Shown: piece after piece, positions 1-11,235 of the stretch
How positions within the stretch are numbered: position 1 is the first letter of the stretch
How the letters are laid out: every line of letters begins with the position of its first letter
Assembly: GCA_036435485.1 (NCBI GenBank)
Contig: CM071597.1
Location: forward strand, 143,527,647 to 143,591,646
Source: Saposhnikovia divaricata
Taxonomy: Eukaryota; Streptophyta; Magnoliopsida; Apiales; Apiaceae
Direction: 5' to 3'
DNA length: 64,000 nucleotides
Position numbers and translations under genes: made by a program
Notes under the pieces: model-generated
Database searches by the model: none
What the model was told of the DNA's origin: nothing
What the model saw: the letters and a program-made list of their open reading frames with translations, nothing else

Positions 1-876
1 TGGATAATAGATTTGTTTTCTCAACTCTTGTTTTTATTAATATTATTACTTCTTTATTTTATATCTTGTTTAATATCATGTTTTCAATTAATCCCATGGT
101 GACGAACGGTTCAATTATGAACTAATCGTTGTCATGGGATCCTAATGGATTTATCTATGTAGCTTAGTAGTTTATATGCTTTAAAGATTTATGTGTGGTG
201 AATTCTTGATATCCTTGTATGGTTGTGTTTCATGTATTTAGATGCGTCGCGAACATCTAATTTGTTAATCTCTTGCTAAACGAGAGTGGATCTTGAGATT
301 TAGAACTTGCCATGCTAGCATAGGATAGGTTGATGTTTTAACATCATGATTTGTGGCGTAAATAGAGATATTATGCTACCCTATGTGATCTAAGTGGATA
401 ACTTGTGCTTAAACCTTTATGTTTTCAAATTCTATAGAGATATAGGGTCTAAACATAATTGGTGTCTACCCATCTTCTATCTCTTTTGTGGATGCATGCG
501 TAGTTTGGTATTAGTATACCGAGAGGTAGCTTTTACTTGTTTCGTGTTATCCGATCAGATATCAACCCCATCACATGTATTGATTAAAGGCTGCGACTCT
601 AAGTGAAGTAGATAATGAAATTAGGATTCCATGTTTTATCTCATATAAGTAATTCATATTAAATTCTCATTAGTTAATTATTCTTAGTTTAATAATTTGC
701 TTCCGAGTTAATTTAGAAAATTAAAACCTCATTCTTGTTAATTGTCTTAGCAGTGGATTAAAACTAAACATTGTTGCATAGGCATATTTACTGATTGAAC
801 TTAACCAGATCTCTGCGGAACGAACCTTAATTATATTACTTGTGACTACGTGCGCTTGCGTAATTTTGTGCTAACA
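1..876 (+). repeat. 5' LTR of the Athila-type element (3' part only)
   Basis: Identical apart from two substitutions to 10360-11235 of the 3' LTR. It ends in CTAACA just before the primer-binding site. The first part, including the promoter, lies outside the window. The short open frame at 394-606 recurs in every LTR of this family and is not a gene. Confidence 0.95.
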
Positions 877-1014
877 AGTTTTTACCGCCGCTGCCGGGGA
901 TCATCGGTGTTTTGTTTAGTTTATGTGCTTGTCATCAGTGGTCGTTAGCGTTCACTGACTCGGATTTCTTACTTAGTTGTTTGTTTCGTGGTGTTTTCAG
1001 GTACTTGAACGTGT
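877..1014 (+). other. Primer-binding site and 5' leader
   Basis: Directly after the LTR comes AGTTTTTACCGCCGCTGCCG followed by GGGA. The related element at 36917-49082 has TTGGCACCGCTGCCGGGGA at the same place. This resembles the tRNA-Asp-type primer site used by Athila elements. The copy here reads TTACCGCC at its start, so pairing with a primer tRNA may be weakened. The rest is untranslated leader up to the gag ATG. Confidence 0.75.
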
Positions 1015-1581
1015 ATGCGAACACGTTTGCAGGCTCGTAAGGAAAAACTAGCAGAAGACGGTCTTGTAGTAGATAATCAGAAAGAGGAACTTGAAACTAC
1101 TGTAGAGATGGCAGATTTACCAGCAGCAGTTAAGGCTTTGAAGGACTATTCGCAGCCGAAGATTACTGACATACAATCTAGTATTGTCAGGCCAGCTATT
1201 GCAGCGAATAACTTTGAGATCAAGCCGAGCACAATTCAGATGGTGCAGAATTCGGTTCAGTTTGGGGGGGCTTCGACAGAGGATCCTAATATGCACATCA
1301 GGGACTTTATCGAGATCTGCGACACTTTCAAATTTAATGGTGTGTCGGATGATGCTATCAAGTTGAGGCTTTTCCCATTCTCCTTAAGGGATAAGGCTAA
1401 GGGTTGGTTCCATTACTACATGGGATGATCTTGCTCAGAAGTTTCTTACTAAATTCTTCCCTATGGCGAAACTGCAGCAATAAGGAACCAGTTAACTCAA
1501 TTTCAACAGCAATCTGGCGAATCTTTGTGTGAGGCTTGGGAACGTTATAAGGAGATGCTATGAAGGTGCCCTCATCATGGC
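1015..1581 (+). pseudogene. gag: gag N-terminal part, broken
   Basis: Start of the Athila capsid gene. An open frame of 137 codons from ATG 1015 carries the retrotransposon gag region (a DYSQPK segment, then a RDFIEICDTFKFNG-like segment ending in RDKAKGW). Compared with the sister element on the minus strand, about 20 nt are missing near 1409, apparently between short GGTT repeats. A single A is missing near 1472, and a TGA stop replaces an arginine codon at 1561-1563. Capsid sequence resumes in the long frame from 1582. The start codon matches that of the sister element, so the position is supported. As it stands the gag-pol product cannot be made from the normal gag start. Confidence 0.85.
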
Positions 1582-4500
1582 ATGCCTGATTGGATGGTCA
1601 TTAATGGTTTCTACAATGGGTTGGGAGCACAGTCTAGGCCTTTGCTAGATGCAGCATCTGGTGGAGCTCTGTGGGCGAAGAGCTATGAGGAAGCTTATGA
1701 TCTTATTGAGATGATGGCTGCTAACGAATATCAGAATCCAACACAGAGGCTTTCTCAAGGTAAGGTAGCAGTTGTTCTTGAAGTTGACACAGCTTCAGCT
1801 ATTGCAGCTCAGTTGAAGGCTCTTTCGATGAAGGTGGATTCTCTTGCTAATTATGGAGTTCAGCAGGTTGCTAGTGTTTGTGAGCTATGTGCGGGCGCAC
1901 ATGAAACAAATCAGTGTGCTATCTCTTCTGAATCAGCACAGTTCGTAAGTAATTTTCAGAGACCTGCTGCGCCAGTACCAGCCACCTATCATCCAAACAA
2001 CAGGAATCATCCTAACTTCAGCTGGAGTAACAACCAAGGTGCTCAACAACCTCAGCCCTATCAGCAGTTTCAGGGTCAGCAAGCAAGGCCATTCAATCAA
2101 GGTTACCAGCAGCAGTATGCTCCGAAGCAATCATATCAGCCTCCTGGATTTCAGCAGCAACAGCCCCAGGCTCAGGCGGGGCAATCTTCTAATGAAAAAT
2201 CAGATGATGTGTGGTTAGCGTTAAAGAACCTACAAGCTGGTCAGAAACTCTTGGAAACTCAGATAGGACAGATTGCAAGTGCCTTACTTAGTAGGCCTCA
2301 AGGAACTCTCCCTAGTGATACGGAAGCAAATCCAGGAAGGAGAGATAGCAAGGAACAGGTGAAGGCTGTGACTTTGAGATCAGGAAAAGTTATAGCAGGC
2401 CCTAAATCAGCAGTAGAAGAAGATGAAGATATTCAGAATCAGCAGGGTGAAAAATCTGCAGTGCCCGAAATTACTCAACCTGATTTGATGGCTGATCAGC
2501 AAGGTGATGAAGTAAAGAAGAGCAAGGAACCTGTTAAAAATTCTGTGGAGCAGTCTACAAAGAACACTCAGATCTATCCTCCTCCTCCTTATCCTAGAAG
2601 ACTCCAGAAGCAGCAGTTGGACAAGAAGTTTGCTAAGTTCTTAGAGGTGTTCAAGAAGTTGCAGATTAACATTCCCTTTGCCGAAGCTCTTGAACAGATG
2701 CCGAGCTATGCCAAGTTCATGAAGGGGATTCTTTCTCGTAAGTTGAAGCTTGAGGAATTAGAGACCGTTGCTCTAACGGAAGAATGCAGTGCTGTGCTGC
2801 AACAGAAATTGCCTCCAAAACTAAAGGATCCTGGTAGCTTTACTATTCCATGCACTATTGGTAATTTGTCTTTTGCGAAGTGCTTGTGTGACTTGGGAGC
2901 TAGCATCAATCTCATGCCCTTGTCAGTCTATATGCAACTTGGTCTGCCGGAACCAAAGCCTACCAACATCTCTTTGCAGTTGGCTGATCGTTCAGTTACA
3001 TATCCTAGAGGCATAGTGGAGGATGTGTTGGTGAAAGTTGACAAACTCATATTTCCTGCTGATTTTGTTATCTTGGATTTCGAGGAAGATAAGAAGATTC
3101 CCATAATCTTGGGAAGACCATTCTTGGCTACGGGAAAGACTTTGATTGATGTGCAGAAAGGGGAGCTCACCATGAGGGTGCAAGACCAGAATGTCACTTT
3201 CAATGTTTTTAATGCAATGAAACTTCCCTCAGATGAAGAAGAATGTTTGAAGGTGGATTGGGTTGATTCTGCAGTTACCATGGAAATGGAGCAGTTACTT
3301 AAGTCAGATTCTTTGGAAAAAGTTTTAGTTGGTGACTCTGATTTTGAAGACGAGGAAATAGCCGAGCAATTGCAGCAGCTAAATTCAGCCCCTTGGAAAA
3401 GGAGATTTGATTTGCCTTTTGAATCTCTTGGGTTAGGAGAACTTAAAAATTCGGAGGGGCGCCTGAAACCATTTATTGAGGAAGCTCCTACACTTGAACT
3501 CAAACCACTTCCGGAACATTTGAGGTATGTTTTTCTTGGGGATGCATCTACATTACCTGTTATTATTGCCTCTAACTTGTCAGCCAGTGCGGAAGAAAAG
3601 CTTTTGCGAATTTTGAGGGAGTTCAAGTCAGCAATTGGTTGGACTATAGCAGATATCAAGGGAATCAGCCATTCTTATTGCATGCACAAAATTCTGCTAG
3701 AGGAGGGAGCTAAGCCTACTGTTGAGCATCAGCGGAGACTTAATCCGATTATGAAAGAGGTGGTGAAGAAGGAAATTCTAAAGTGGCTTGATGCGGGTAT
3801 TATCTATCCTATCTCAGACAGTTCTTGGGTGAGCCCGGTTCAATGTGTGCCAAATAAAGGAGGCATGACAGTTGTTGCTAATGAAAAGAATGAGCTCATC
3901 CCTACTCGAACAGTCCCGGGGTGGAGAGTTTGCATGGACTATAGGAAGCTAAACAAAGCCACGAGAAAAGATCACTTTCCTCTGCCATTCATTGATCAGA
4001 TGCTAGACAGGTTGGCGGGACACGAGTACTATTGCCTCCTTGATGGATATTCAGGCTACAATCAGATTTGCATTGCTCCGGAAGATCAAGAGAAGACCAC
4101 ATTCACATGTCCCTTTGGTACCTTTGCTTTCCGACGGGTTTCTTTCAGACTTTGTGGTGCTCCCGCCACTTTTCAAAGGTGCATGATGGCTATTTTCTCA
4201 GACATGATTGGCTCGAATGTGGAGGTTTTTATGGATGACTTCTCAGTTTTTGGTACTTCATATGACGAGTGCTTGCATAATCTTGGCTTGGTTTTGAAAC
4301 GTTGTGTGGAGACCAACCTGGTGCTTAATTGGGAGAAGTGTCACTTCATGGTGCGAGAGGGAATTATTCTTGGGCACAAGGTATCTGGTAGAGGACTTGA
4401 GGTGGATAGGGCTAAGGTGGAAACAATCGAAAATCTTCCTCCACCTATCTCTGTTAAAGGAATTCGCAGTTTTCTTGGTCATGCGGGTTTCTATCGGCGA

Positions 4501-6393
4501 TTCATCAAAGACTTCTCAAAAATTTCTAAACCCTTGTGCAATCTCTTGGAGAAGGATGTTCCTTTCAAGTTTGATGATGAGTGTCTTGCAGCTTTTGAGC
4601 TCTTGAAGAAGAAGTTGACTACTACGCCAGTCATCACTGCACCTAATTGGGAAGAACCGTTCGAACTGATGTGTGATGCTAGTGACTATGCTGTTGGAGC
4701 TGTGCTTGGTCAAAGGAAGGATAGAATTTTTCATGTGGTTTACTATGCTAGTAAAACCCTCAATGATGCACAGCTGAACTACACTACTACGGAGAAGGAG
4801 TTGCTAGCAGTTGTCTATGGTTTCGAGAAATTCAGGTCTTATCTGCTTGGTACGAAGGTGATTGTGTATACTGATCATGCTGCTATTCGATATCTTATGT
4901 CGAAGAAGGATTCCAAGCCTAGATTGATTCGTTGGGTGCTTCTCTTGCAAGAATTTGATGTGGAAATCAAGGATAGGAAAGGCACGGAAAATCAAGTAGC
5001 GGATCATCTCTCACGCTTAGAGGACCACGGTAAGGATCCGCATAACAAAGCTCTTATTAATGAATCTTTTCCAGATGAGCAGCTTTTTGGAGTGCAAGGT
5101 GAAGAGCCATGGTTTGCAGATTATGTGAACTATTTGGTGAGCAATGTTATTCCTCCGGAATTTTCTTATGCTCAGAAGAAGAAGTTTCTGCATGATGTGA
5201 AGTGGTACCGTTGGGACGAGCCATTCTTGTTTAAGCTTGGTGTGGATCAGATTTTGAGGAGGTGCATTCCGTATAGTGAAACGGAAGGTATTTTGCATGA
5301 TTGTCATTCTACCACATATGGAGGCCATTACGGTGGTGATAAAACAGCTCAGAAAGTACTTCAAGCGGGATTCTATTGGCCAACTCTGTTTAAAGATTCT
5401 CATAGGTTCGTGATGAGTTGTGATCGATGTCAAAGGGTTGGTAATATTTCCAGGAGGAACGAGATGCCTCTTAGTACGATCCTTGAAGTTGAGATTTTTG
5501 ATGTGTGGGGAATTGATTTCATGGGTCCGTTTGTTTCGTCTTGCAATAATCAGTACATTCTCTTAGCAGTGGATTACGTGTCTAAATGGGTCGAGGTGAA
5601 GGCTTTACCGACCAATGATGCTAAGGTGGTGCTGAATTTTCTTCACAAGCAGATTTTCACGCGTTTTGGAACTCCAAGAGCTATAATCAGTGATGAGGGG
5701 ACACACTTTTGTAATCGTCAATTTACTGCTATGATGGCAAGGTATAATGTGACTCATCGTGTTGCCACAGCTTATCATCCTCAAACTAATGGTCAAGCGG
5801 AGGTTTCGAATCGCGAGATCAAGAGAATTCTCGAGAAAGTGGTAAATCCATCAAGGAAGGATTGGTCTTTGAAGTTAGACGAAGCGGTTTGGGCGTATAG
5901 AACTGCTTACAAGACACCCCTAGGTATGTCTCCGTTTCAGTTAGTTTATGGGAAGGCTTGTCATTTGCCGGCAGAGTTAGAGCACAAGGCCTATTGGGCG
6001 TTGAAGAAGTTAAACTTAGATATTTCAGCTGCGGGTGAGAAACGTCTACTTCAGTTAAATGAGCTCGAGGAATTTCGTGAGCAGGCTTATGAGAATGCTA
6101 AGATGTACAAGGAGAAAGTGAAGAGGTGGCATGATAGGAAGTTGGTGCATAAGTCGTTTGTGCCAGGCCAACAGGTTTTGCTTTATAATTCTCGCCTTAA
6201 ACTTTTTCCGGGTAAGCTCAAATCAAAGTGGTCGGGTCCGTTTACAGTCAAAACCGTGTTTCCACATGGGGAAGTGGAGATATTTAGGGGTTCTATTGAT
6301 GATGCTTTCAAGGTAAATGGACAGAGACTTAAGCCGTATTATGGAGGAATGGTCAACCGCGAGAAGGTTGCCGCAGTTTTATCTTGTTCGTGA
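1582..6393 (+). CDS. gag-pol: Athila gag(C-term)-protease-RT-RNase H-integrase polyprotein
   Basis: Uninterrupted frame of 1603 codons. Residues about 1-95 are capsid. Residues 100-112 form a CX2CX3HX4C zinc knuckle, followed by a Gln/Pro-rich stretch. The protease has DLGAS near residue 437. Reverse transcriptase covers roughly 700-900 with the catalytic FMDD at 883-886. RNase H follows (CDASDYAVG near 1030). Integrase has an HHCC zinc region (nt about 5296-5430) and a DD35E triad at D1312, D1371 and E1407. The family normally encodes gag and pol in one frame, so this frame really starts in the broken section upstream; the ATG at 1582 is only the first in-frame ATG after the last stop. All enzymatic motifs look intact, so the pol part could have been active recently. 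Confidence 0.93.
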   Translation: MPDWMVINGFYNGLGAQSRPLLDAASGGALWAKSYEEAYDLIEMMAANEYQNPTQRLSQGKVAVVLEVDTASAIAAQLKALSMKVDSLANYGVQQVASVCELCAGAHETNQCAISSESAQFVSNFQRPAAPVPATYHPNNRNHPNFSWSNNQGAQQPQPYQQFQGQQARPFNQGYQQQYAPKQSYQPPGFQQQQPQAQAGQSSNEKSDDVWLALKNLQAGQKLLETQIGQIASALLSRPQGTLPSDTEANPGRRDSKEQVKAVTLRSGKVIAGPKSAVEEDEDIQNQQGEKSAVPEITQPDLMADQQGDEVKKSKEPVKNSVEQSTKNTQIYPPPPYPRRLQKQQLDKKFAKFLEVFKKLQINIPFAEALEQMPSYAKFMKGILSRKLKLEELETVALTEECSAVLQQKLPPKLKDPGSFTIPCTIGNLSFAKCLCDLGASINLMPLSVYMQLGLPEPKPTNISLQLADRSVTYPRGIVEDVLVKVDKLIFPADFVILDFEEDKKIPIILGRPFLATGKTLIDVQKGELTMRVQDQNVTFNVFNAMKLPSDEEECLKVDWVDSAVTMEMEQLLKSDSLEKVLVGDSDFEDEEIAEQLQQLNSAPWKRRFDLPFESLGLGELKNSEGRLKPFIEEAPTLELKPLPEHLRYVFLGDASTLPVIIASNLSASAEEKLLRILREFKSAIGWTIADIKGISHSYCMHKILLEEGAKPTVEHQRRLNPIMKEVVKKEILKWLDAGIIYPISDSSWVSPVQCVPNKGGMTVVANEKNELIPTRTVPGWRVCMDYRKLNKATRKDHFPLPFIDQMLDRLAGHEYYCLLDGYSGYNQICIAPEDQEKTTFTCPFGTFAFRRVSFRLCGAPATFQRCMMAIFSDMIGSNVEVFMDDFSVFGTSYDECLHNLGLVLKRCVETNLVLNWEKCHFMVREGIILGHKVSGRGLEVDRAKVETIENLPPPISVKGIRSFLGHAGFYRRFIKDFSKISKPLCNLLEKDVPFKFDDECLAAFELLKKKLTTTPVITAPNWEEPFELMCDASDYAVGAVLGQRKDRIFHVVYYASKTLNDAQLNYTTTEKELLAVVYGFEKFRSYLLGTKVIVYTDHAAIRYLMSKKDSKPRLIRWVLLLQEFDVEIKDRKGTENQVADHLSRLEDHGKDPHNKALINESFPDEQLFGVQGEEPWFADYVNYLVSNVIPPEFSYAQKKKFLHDVKWYRWDEPFLFKLGVDQILRRCIPYSETEGILHDCHSTTYGGHYGGDKTAQKVLQAGFYWPTLFKDSHRFVMSCDRCQRVGNISRRNEMPLSTILEVEIFDVWGIDFMGPFVSSCNNQYILLAVDYVSKWVEVKALPTNDAKVVLNFLHKQIFTRFGTPRAIISDEGTHFCNRQFTAMMARYNVTHRVATAYHPQTNGQAEVSNREIKRILEKVVNPSRKDWSLKLDEAVWAYRTAYKTPLGMSPFQLVYGKACHLPAELEHKAYWALKKLNLDISAAGEKRLLQLNELEEFREQAYENAKMYKEKVKRWHDRKLVHKSFVPGQQVLLYNSRLKLFPGKLKSKWSGPFTVKTVFPHGEVEIFRGSIDDAFKVNGQRLKPYYGGMVNREKVAAVLSCS

Positions 6394-7233
6394 TTTTTCG
6401 GAAGAATGTCAAGCTAATGACATTAAACGAGCGCTTCTTGGGAGGCAACCCAAGTGAGGAATTAGTTGTTGTGTGAAAAAAGGAAAAAAAAAATGAGTGT
6501 TGTGAGTGTGAAAAAAAAAAAAAAAATTAGGTGTAACGCAGGCTGCGCCTGCGTTTCTGTAAGACACGCAGACTGCGCCTGCGTGACGCAGGCTGCGCCT
6601 GCGTGACGCAGGCTGCGCCTGCGTTACTGCATTGGGCGCAGTCTGCCCTTCCCGCGCGCAGTTTGCTTGTTTTGCTGTTGTATATAAAAAAAAAAAACTA
6701 TCTCCTCATCTTTCTTTCTCCCTTCTCCCTTTTTATAACATCATCTCCTAATCAATCCTAAACCAATTTCAATTCCAAAACCTCCAAAATTTCTCCTAAA
6801 ATTCTAAACCCAATTCTTTTCCTATCTCAATTCAAATTCTTTTTCCTAAATTTTTAAATCCTATTTCTATCCTACATCAAATTCCAAATTCTACCAAAAA
6901 ATTTTCCTTTTCACATTCAAATTCTTATATTCATCCTATCACTCCATGGCCTATATATACCCATACATACACACCCAATTCATTATCTTCTTCCTCTACA
7001 TCTCTTAAAAATTCATGTTTGGGAGAAAATTAGTACAAGTTAACCTCTTTGATTCGTAGTGGGATTTCTCTTCTCTATTTTATTTTATTACGAATTTGTG
7101 TTTTTGTCAATTGGGGTTTTTGTATTATTCTTGTTACTTGGGTATTTGTGGTGTGATTTTTCTTGGTGGTTTTTGGTGGGATATTTCTTGGTGGTTGTTG
7201 GTGGTGCTATTATTGAGTGGGGTTTTGGTTATT
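6394..7233 (+). other. Spacer between pol and env-like ORF
   Basis: Begins with a conserved stretch (CTTGGGAGGCAACCCAAG, 6438-6455) also found after the shortened coding region of the sister element near 44712. It holds A-runs (6480-6526), a GC-rich hairpin repeat array and a long C/T-rich, A-rich leader. I see no coding sequence. A short frame at 7059-7244 is hydrophobic but is not supported by the sister element. Confidence 0.7.
6536..6624 (+). repeat. Four copies of a 19-bp GC-rich hairpin unit
   Basis: Units at 6536-6554, 6566-6584, 6586-6604 and 6606-6624 read ACGCAGGCTGCGCCTGCGT, with one substitution in the second. Each unit has 8-bp inverted arms (ACGCAGGC / GCCTGCGT) around a TGC loop, so each can fold as a hairpin. 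The last three are spaced 20 bp apart. They stand out in otherwise AT-rich DNA. Confidence 0.9.
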
Positions 7234-8311
7234 ATGGCTCCTAAACGAATGAGGGGTAGTTCTAGTAGGGTGGAGAGATTTTCTTCTCCGGAGGTGGAGG
7301 TAGAGTATAATCGGTTGTTGTCAAAGCCGGTGGCGAAGGAAAGGGGGGTTTTTGCCATCTCGTCATTATGGGTTGGTTGAAGTGATTAGTGAGTTACGTT
7401 GGGGAGAGATTTGTAAGGCACCTACTCCGGTTCCGGTGAATTTGGTTTGGGAGTTCTATGCTAATGCTAAAGATGAGCAGAATGGTGTGTGTATGGTTCG
7501 TGGTAAACGGGTGGATTACAGATCAGATGCTATTCGTCCAATTTTGGGACAACCACCTAAGCTTGTGGGGGATGAAAATTGGGCGCTGAAGACTAGTGAT
7601 GATGTGGATATGGAGGCGATTGTTCGTGAACTTTGTGTTCCCGGTACAAGTTGGAAGTATAAATTGGGAACTAATGAGCCTCTTTCTTTTCTATCTTCTG
7701 CTATGAATAAGTTTGCACGAGCATGGTATCTATTTCTTTGTGCCAATATTATGCCTACTTCTCATACGGGTGAGGTCACAGCTGATAGAGCGATTATTCT
7801 TTGGGGCATTCTAAAGGGAAAATACATTGATGTCGCCCACATTGTTCAGCAGAATATTCGCAGGTGTTTAAAGTCTAGTGCACTGTCATCGATGCCCCAT
7901 GCTTCTATCATAGTTGGGTTGTGTATGGTTAGTGGCGTTACCTGGGGTGCGGATGAGGAGTTGCAGTCACCTTTGCCGTCCATTGTTGATGTGTCTATTG
8001 ATCGAATGCCGGAATGGCAAGGCGGAATCCCGCATCCTAGGGGGCTTGGGTATGATGTTCATGGTGGTGGTACTAGTGGTCAGGGAGCGGGCGCTCCGCC
8101 ACGTGCTAAGAGAGTTCCAAGAGTTTTAGATGCTCACTTTAGACGTTTGTACAGGCGGATGGATGCTATTCATGCTAGTAACCGAGCGTATGCTGAGGAT
8201 ATGGCTACAGCTTTGAGAGATGCGGGTATTCAGGCCCGGTGGCCTGTCTATGGAGCTCGTACACCTTATCCACCGCCAGATACTGATTCATCCGAGGATG
8301 AGGACGAGTAG
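7234..8311 (+). pseudogene. Athila env-like ORF, one frameshift
   Basis: Third coding region of Athila elements, often called env-like and of unproven role. It begins MAPKRMRGSS at ATG 7234 and changes frame in the G/T-run at about 7342-7355. It then stays open to the TAG at 8309-8311, with a terminal acidic tail. The body matches the plant transposon protein domain commonly found downstream of Athila pol. There is no clear signal peptide or membrane anchor. The sister element retains the same MAPKR start at 43941, which supports the start codon. The single frameshift could be a recent inactivation. Confidence 0.8.
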
Positions 8312-9756
8312 GTATGTTTATGCTATCCCTCGTATTTACTTCCATTCAATGCGGACATTGAATATTTTAAGTTTTGGGGTGGTTTGAGGGATTAGTAGTT
8401 GTTGTTGTATATATGTGTTCATGTAGGATATCATGTTTTGCATGTTTAGTAGTAATTCATTCATGTTATGTTCGTATTATCTACGTTTGTTTCATGTAGG
8501 ACATCCTGTTTTTATTTATGTATACCATGTGAGTTCATTCTAGTTGCATTGTCATGGCATGCATGTTTCATGATCCCTTAGAACGAGCTAATTCTGATTG
8601 GTAGGTAGGTGTCTAATTGAGTGTGATAATGATGAGTAGAGGGTTGATTTATAGTTTCTATGAAATTGACTTGCATGCTTCAGAAACAAAATCTTTTCAC
8701 AATCTCGTTGGGTGCTTTTGAGCTAGGTTGAGATCATGCTTGTTTGGATGTTTTGAGATTTAATCACTTGATTATATTTAGAATTTTCATTATTCCCTTG
8801 ATGGCCTAGAACAATTAAGTCTAAGTTTGGGGGAAAACAGGGATTTCATGCTTAAATTGTAAATAATTGTCAATAATGGCTAGGCGTCAAATGGCTAGTA
8901 GCCGGCTCATATTTATATGAGTAGTCTAGGGTTGGAATTGAGAATTCTCATTCCAGATTGCATAGAAAAAAAAAGCAGAAAGAAAGAAAAAAAAAAGAGA
9001 AAAAAAAAAAAGAAAAAAAAAAGTGTCAAATGTTTATATGCAAAATTAACCAGGGTGAGCTCTTTAATACTCGAGCAATTAAGTTCGCGGGGACTTTGTG
9101 CCTAGTGACCTAAGGCTTTTATAGTCTGGGATCCACTAACCCAACGCTCGCTACATGGGTATTATTGTATAAGCCTTTCGGGGTCTCATCCATTGCACGG
9201 TTAAATAAGCATGTTTGTATATTATGTGTCGTAGTTGTTTAGTAATAAAAGCATGAATTTCTGTCTACCTTGGATAAGGATGGAGGTGTTCCTAGGTTAT
9301 GAAGTGTCTACGGTCTATTCTATTTATAAACCTGTGATTGTCTTGACGAAAAGCATGTATGATTTTTGACCTAGTTTTGGGAGTATTTCTGATGAGCATT
9401 GCACACACACACACGTTTCTGTTCATGTATTGTTAGTATACGGGAACTTGGTCGAACTCTATTTGGATTTAGTTGCATTCTTTGAGATATTTGCTTGCTC
9501 GTTGGTTTTGGTTAGTTTGAAGGGGATCGTTGCATTTTTCATTCTAGTTGCATTCATGCATTGCATTGCATTAGGTTAAATGGATTTTGTGGGTACATTC
9601 GCTATAGGCCCTCACGAGACCTTACTCGTCCACTAGGGCTGCCTAGGGGTTTAAAGGGCTTGTTGCATATGCCAAATGCAACCGTGATCACCTACGGAAG
9701 TGGTACTAGCTAGTTAGTTAGTTGTAATTGTTTATGCTTGAGGACAAGCATCGGTT
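8312..9756 (+). other. 3' untranslated region of the Athila element
   Basis: About 1.4 kb without coding capacity, matching the region left of the env-like remnant in the sister element (38413-43770, CACTA excluded). It contains a purine-rich run (8966-9022) and a (CA)n tract near 9400. Athila elements typically carry a long non-coding stretch here. Confidence 0.75.
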
Positions 9757-9770
9757 TAAGTTTGGGGGTG
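9757..9770 (+). other. Polypurine tract
   Basis: TAAGTTTGGGGGTG immediately before the 3' LTR start TGATAAG. The sister element has the matching tract at 38400-38412 on the minus strand. It would prime plus-strand DNA synthesis. Confidence 0.8.
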
Positions 9771-11235
9771 TGATAAGTGGATTTTATATCCACTTGGATC
9801 GCTTAATTTCGGCTTAAATTGATTGTCTTGGGCTCAAGTTGTTGTAGATTTGATGTGTTTTGCTTAGTTGTGCAGGATTACGAGAATGTTGATTAAGGTG
9901 GATGCTTTTATAATTTTTTGGGAATTAATTGATTAAAATTCGGATTTTCGAGAAGGGTTGCACAGTTTACACTGTTTTGGCCATATCTTGAGTTCTAGAA
10001 GTCCGTTTTAGGCCCGTAAGCAGTCCACGCGAAGATAACGAGATTTCATATCATTCTAAGATAGTCCAGAGGTCCAATTACATGGGGAACGTTCCATAAA
10101 ATCTGAAGAAAAGTCAGCCACGAATTTTCCTTACAAAACATAATCAAATTAGGAAACGTATCTTGCAGAAATTCTATTATAATTCTGTTTTGTATTTTCT
10201 TGCTGGGAAAGACTTGTAGTGCCTATATAAACACATCATACCTTGTAATTTGTATCAGATTATTATTATTGTAACGTAGAATTGCAAGAGAGAAGAGTGG
10301 AGAAGGATTCAAGCTCGGTGACAAGCAAGATCTAGATCTACTTCAACTTTTGTATACTTTGGATAATAGATTTGTTTTCTCAACTCTTGTTTTTATTAAT
10401 ATTATTACTTCTTTATTTTATATCTTGTTTAATATCATGTTTTCAATTAATCCCATGGTGACGAACGGTTCAATTATGAACTAATCGTTGTCATGGGATC
10501 CTAATGGATTTATCTATGTAGCTTAGTAGTTTATATGCTTTAAAGATTTATGTGTGGTGAATTCTTGATATCCTTGTATGGTTGTGTTTCATGTATTTAG
10601 ATGCGTCGCGAACATCTAATTTGTTAATCTCTTGCTAAACGAGAGTGGATCTTGAGATTTAGAACTTGCCATGCTAGCATAGGATAAGTTGATGTTTTAA
10701 CATCATGATTTGTGGCGTAAATAGAGATATTATGCTACCCTATGTGATCTAAGTGGATAACTTGTGCTTAAACCTTTATGTTTTCAAATTCTATAGAGAT
10801 ATAGGGTCTAAACATAATTGGTGTCTACCCATCTTCTATCTCTTTTGTGGATGCATGCGTAGTTTGGTATTAGTATACCGAGAGGTAGCTTTTACTTGTT
10901 TCGTGTTATCCGATCAGATATCAACCCCATCACATGTATTGATTAAAGGCTGCGACTCAAAGTGAAGTAGATAATGAAATTAGGATTCCATGTTTTATCT
11001 CATATAAGTAATTCATATTAAATTCTCATTAGTTAATTATTCTTAGTTTAATAATTTGCTTCCGAGTTAATTTAGAAAATTAAAACCTCATTCTTGTTAA
11101 TTGTCTTAGCAGTGGATTAAAACTAAACATTGTTGCATAGGCATATTTACTGATTGAACTTAACCAGATCTCTGCGGAACGAACCTTAATTATATTACTT
11201 GTGACTACGTGCGCTTGCGTAATTTTGTGCTAACA
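9771..11235 (+). repeat. 3' LTR of the Athila-type element (1465 bp)
   Basis: Starts TGATAAGTGG and ends GCTAACA. A TATA box (CTATATAAACAC) lies near 10223, which would place the transcription start shortly downstream. Its last 876 bp repeat window positions 1-876. The sister LTRs on the minus strand (36917-38399, 47588-49082) are diverged members of the same family. Confidence 0.93.
10223..10234 (+). promoter_or_regulatory. TATA box in the Athila LTR
   Basis: CTATATAAACAC about 450 bp into the 3' LTR. It is the only strong TATA motif in the LTR, and the sister LTRs keep a TTTAAA-type version at the same place (near 37920). Probable core promoter of the element. Confidence 0.6.

Larger units (their letters stand above)
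1..11235 (+). mobile_element. Athila-type Ty3/gypsy retrotransposon, 5' truncated by window
   Basis: An LTR element in plus orientation. In order it shows the end of the 5' LTR, a primer-binding site, gag, protease, reverse transcriptase, RNase H, integrase, an env-like ORF, a polypurine tract and a complete 3' LTR. The Athila assignment rests on the DLGAS protease signature, the RT sequence style, the plant-transposon-protein ORF after pol and the primer-binding site type. The visible 876 bp of the 5' LTR aligns without gaps to the end of the 3' LTR (offset 10359) and I found only two mismatches, near 327 and 600, so the insertion is recent. The right end lies inside a copia pol gene. The 5-bp duplication should be CCAAG (11236-11240), but its left partner is outside the window. 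Confidence 0.93.

Noticed and set aside
394..606. 70-codon frame repeated at 10753, 37188 and 47859
   Set aside because: Lies within LTRs of one family, diverges without signs of codon constraint, and is on the LTR sense strand by chance.
2928..3659. 243-codon antisense frame in pol
   Set aside because: Shadow of the Athila gag-pol gene on the opposite strand.
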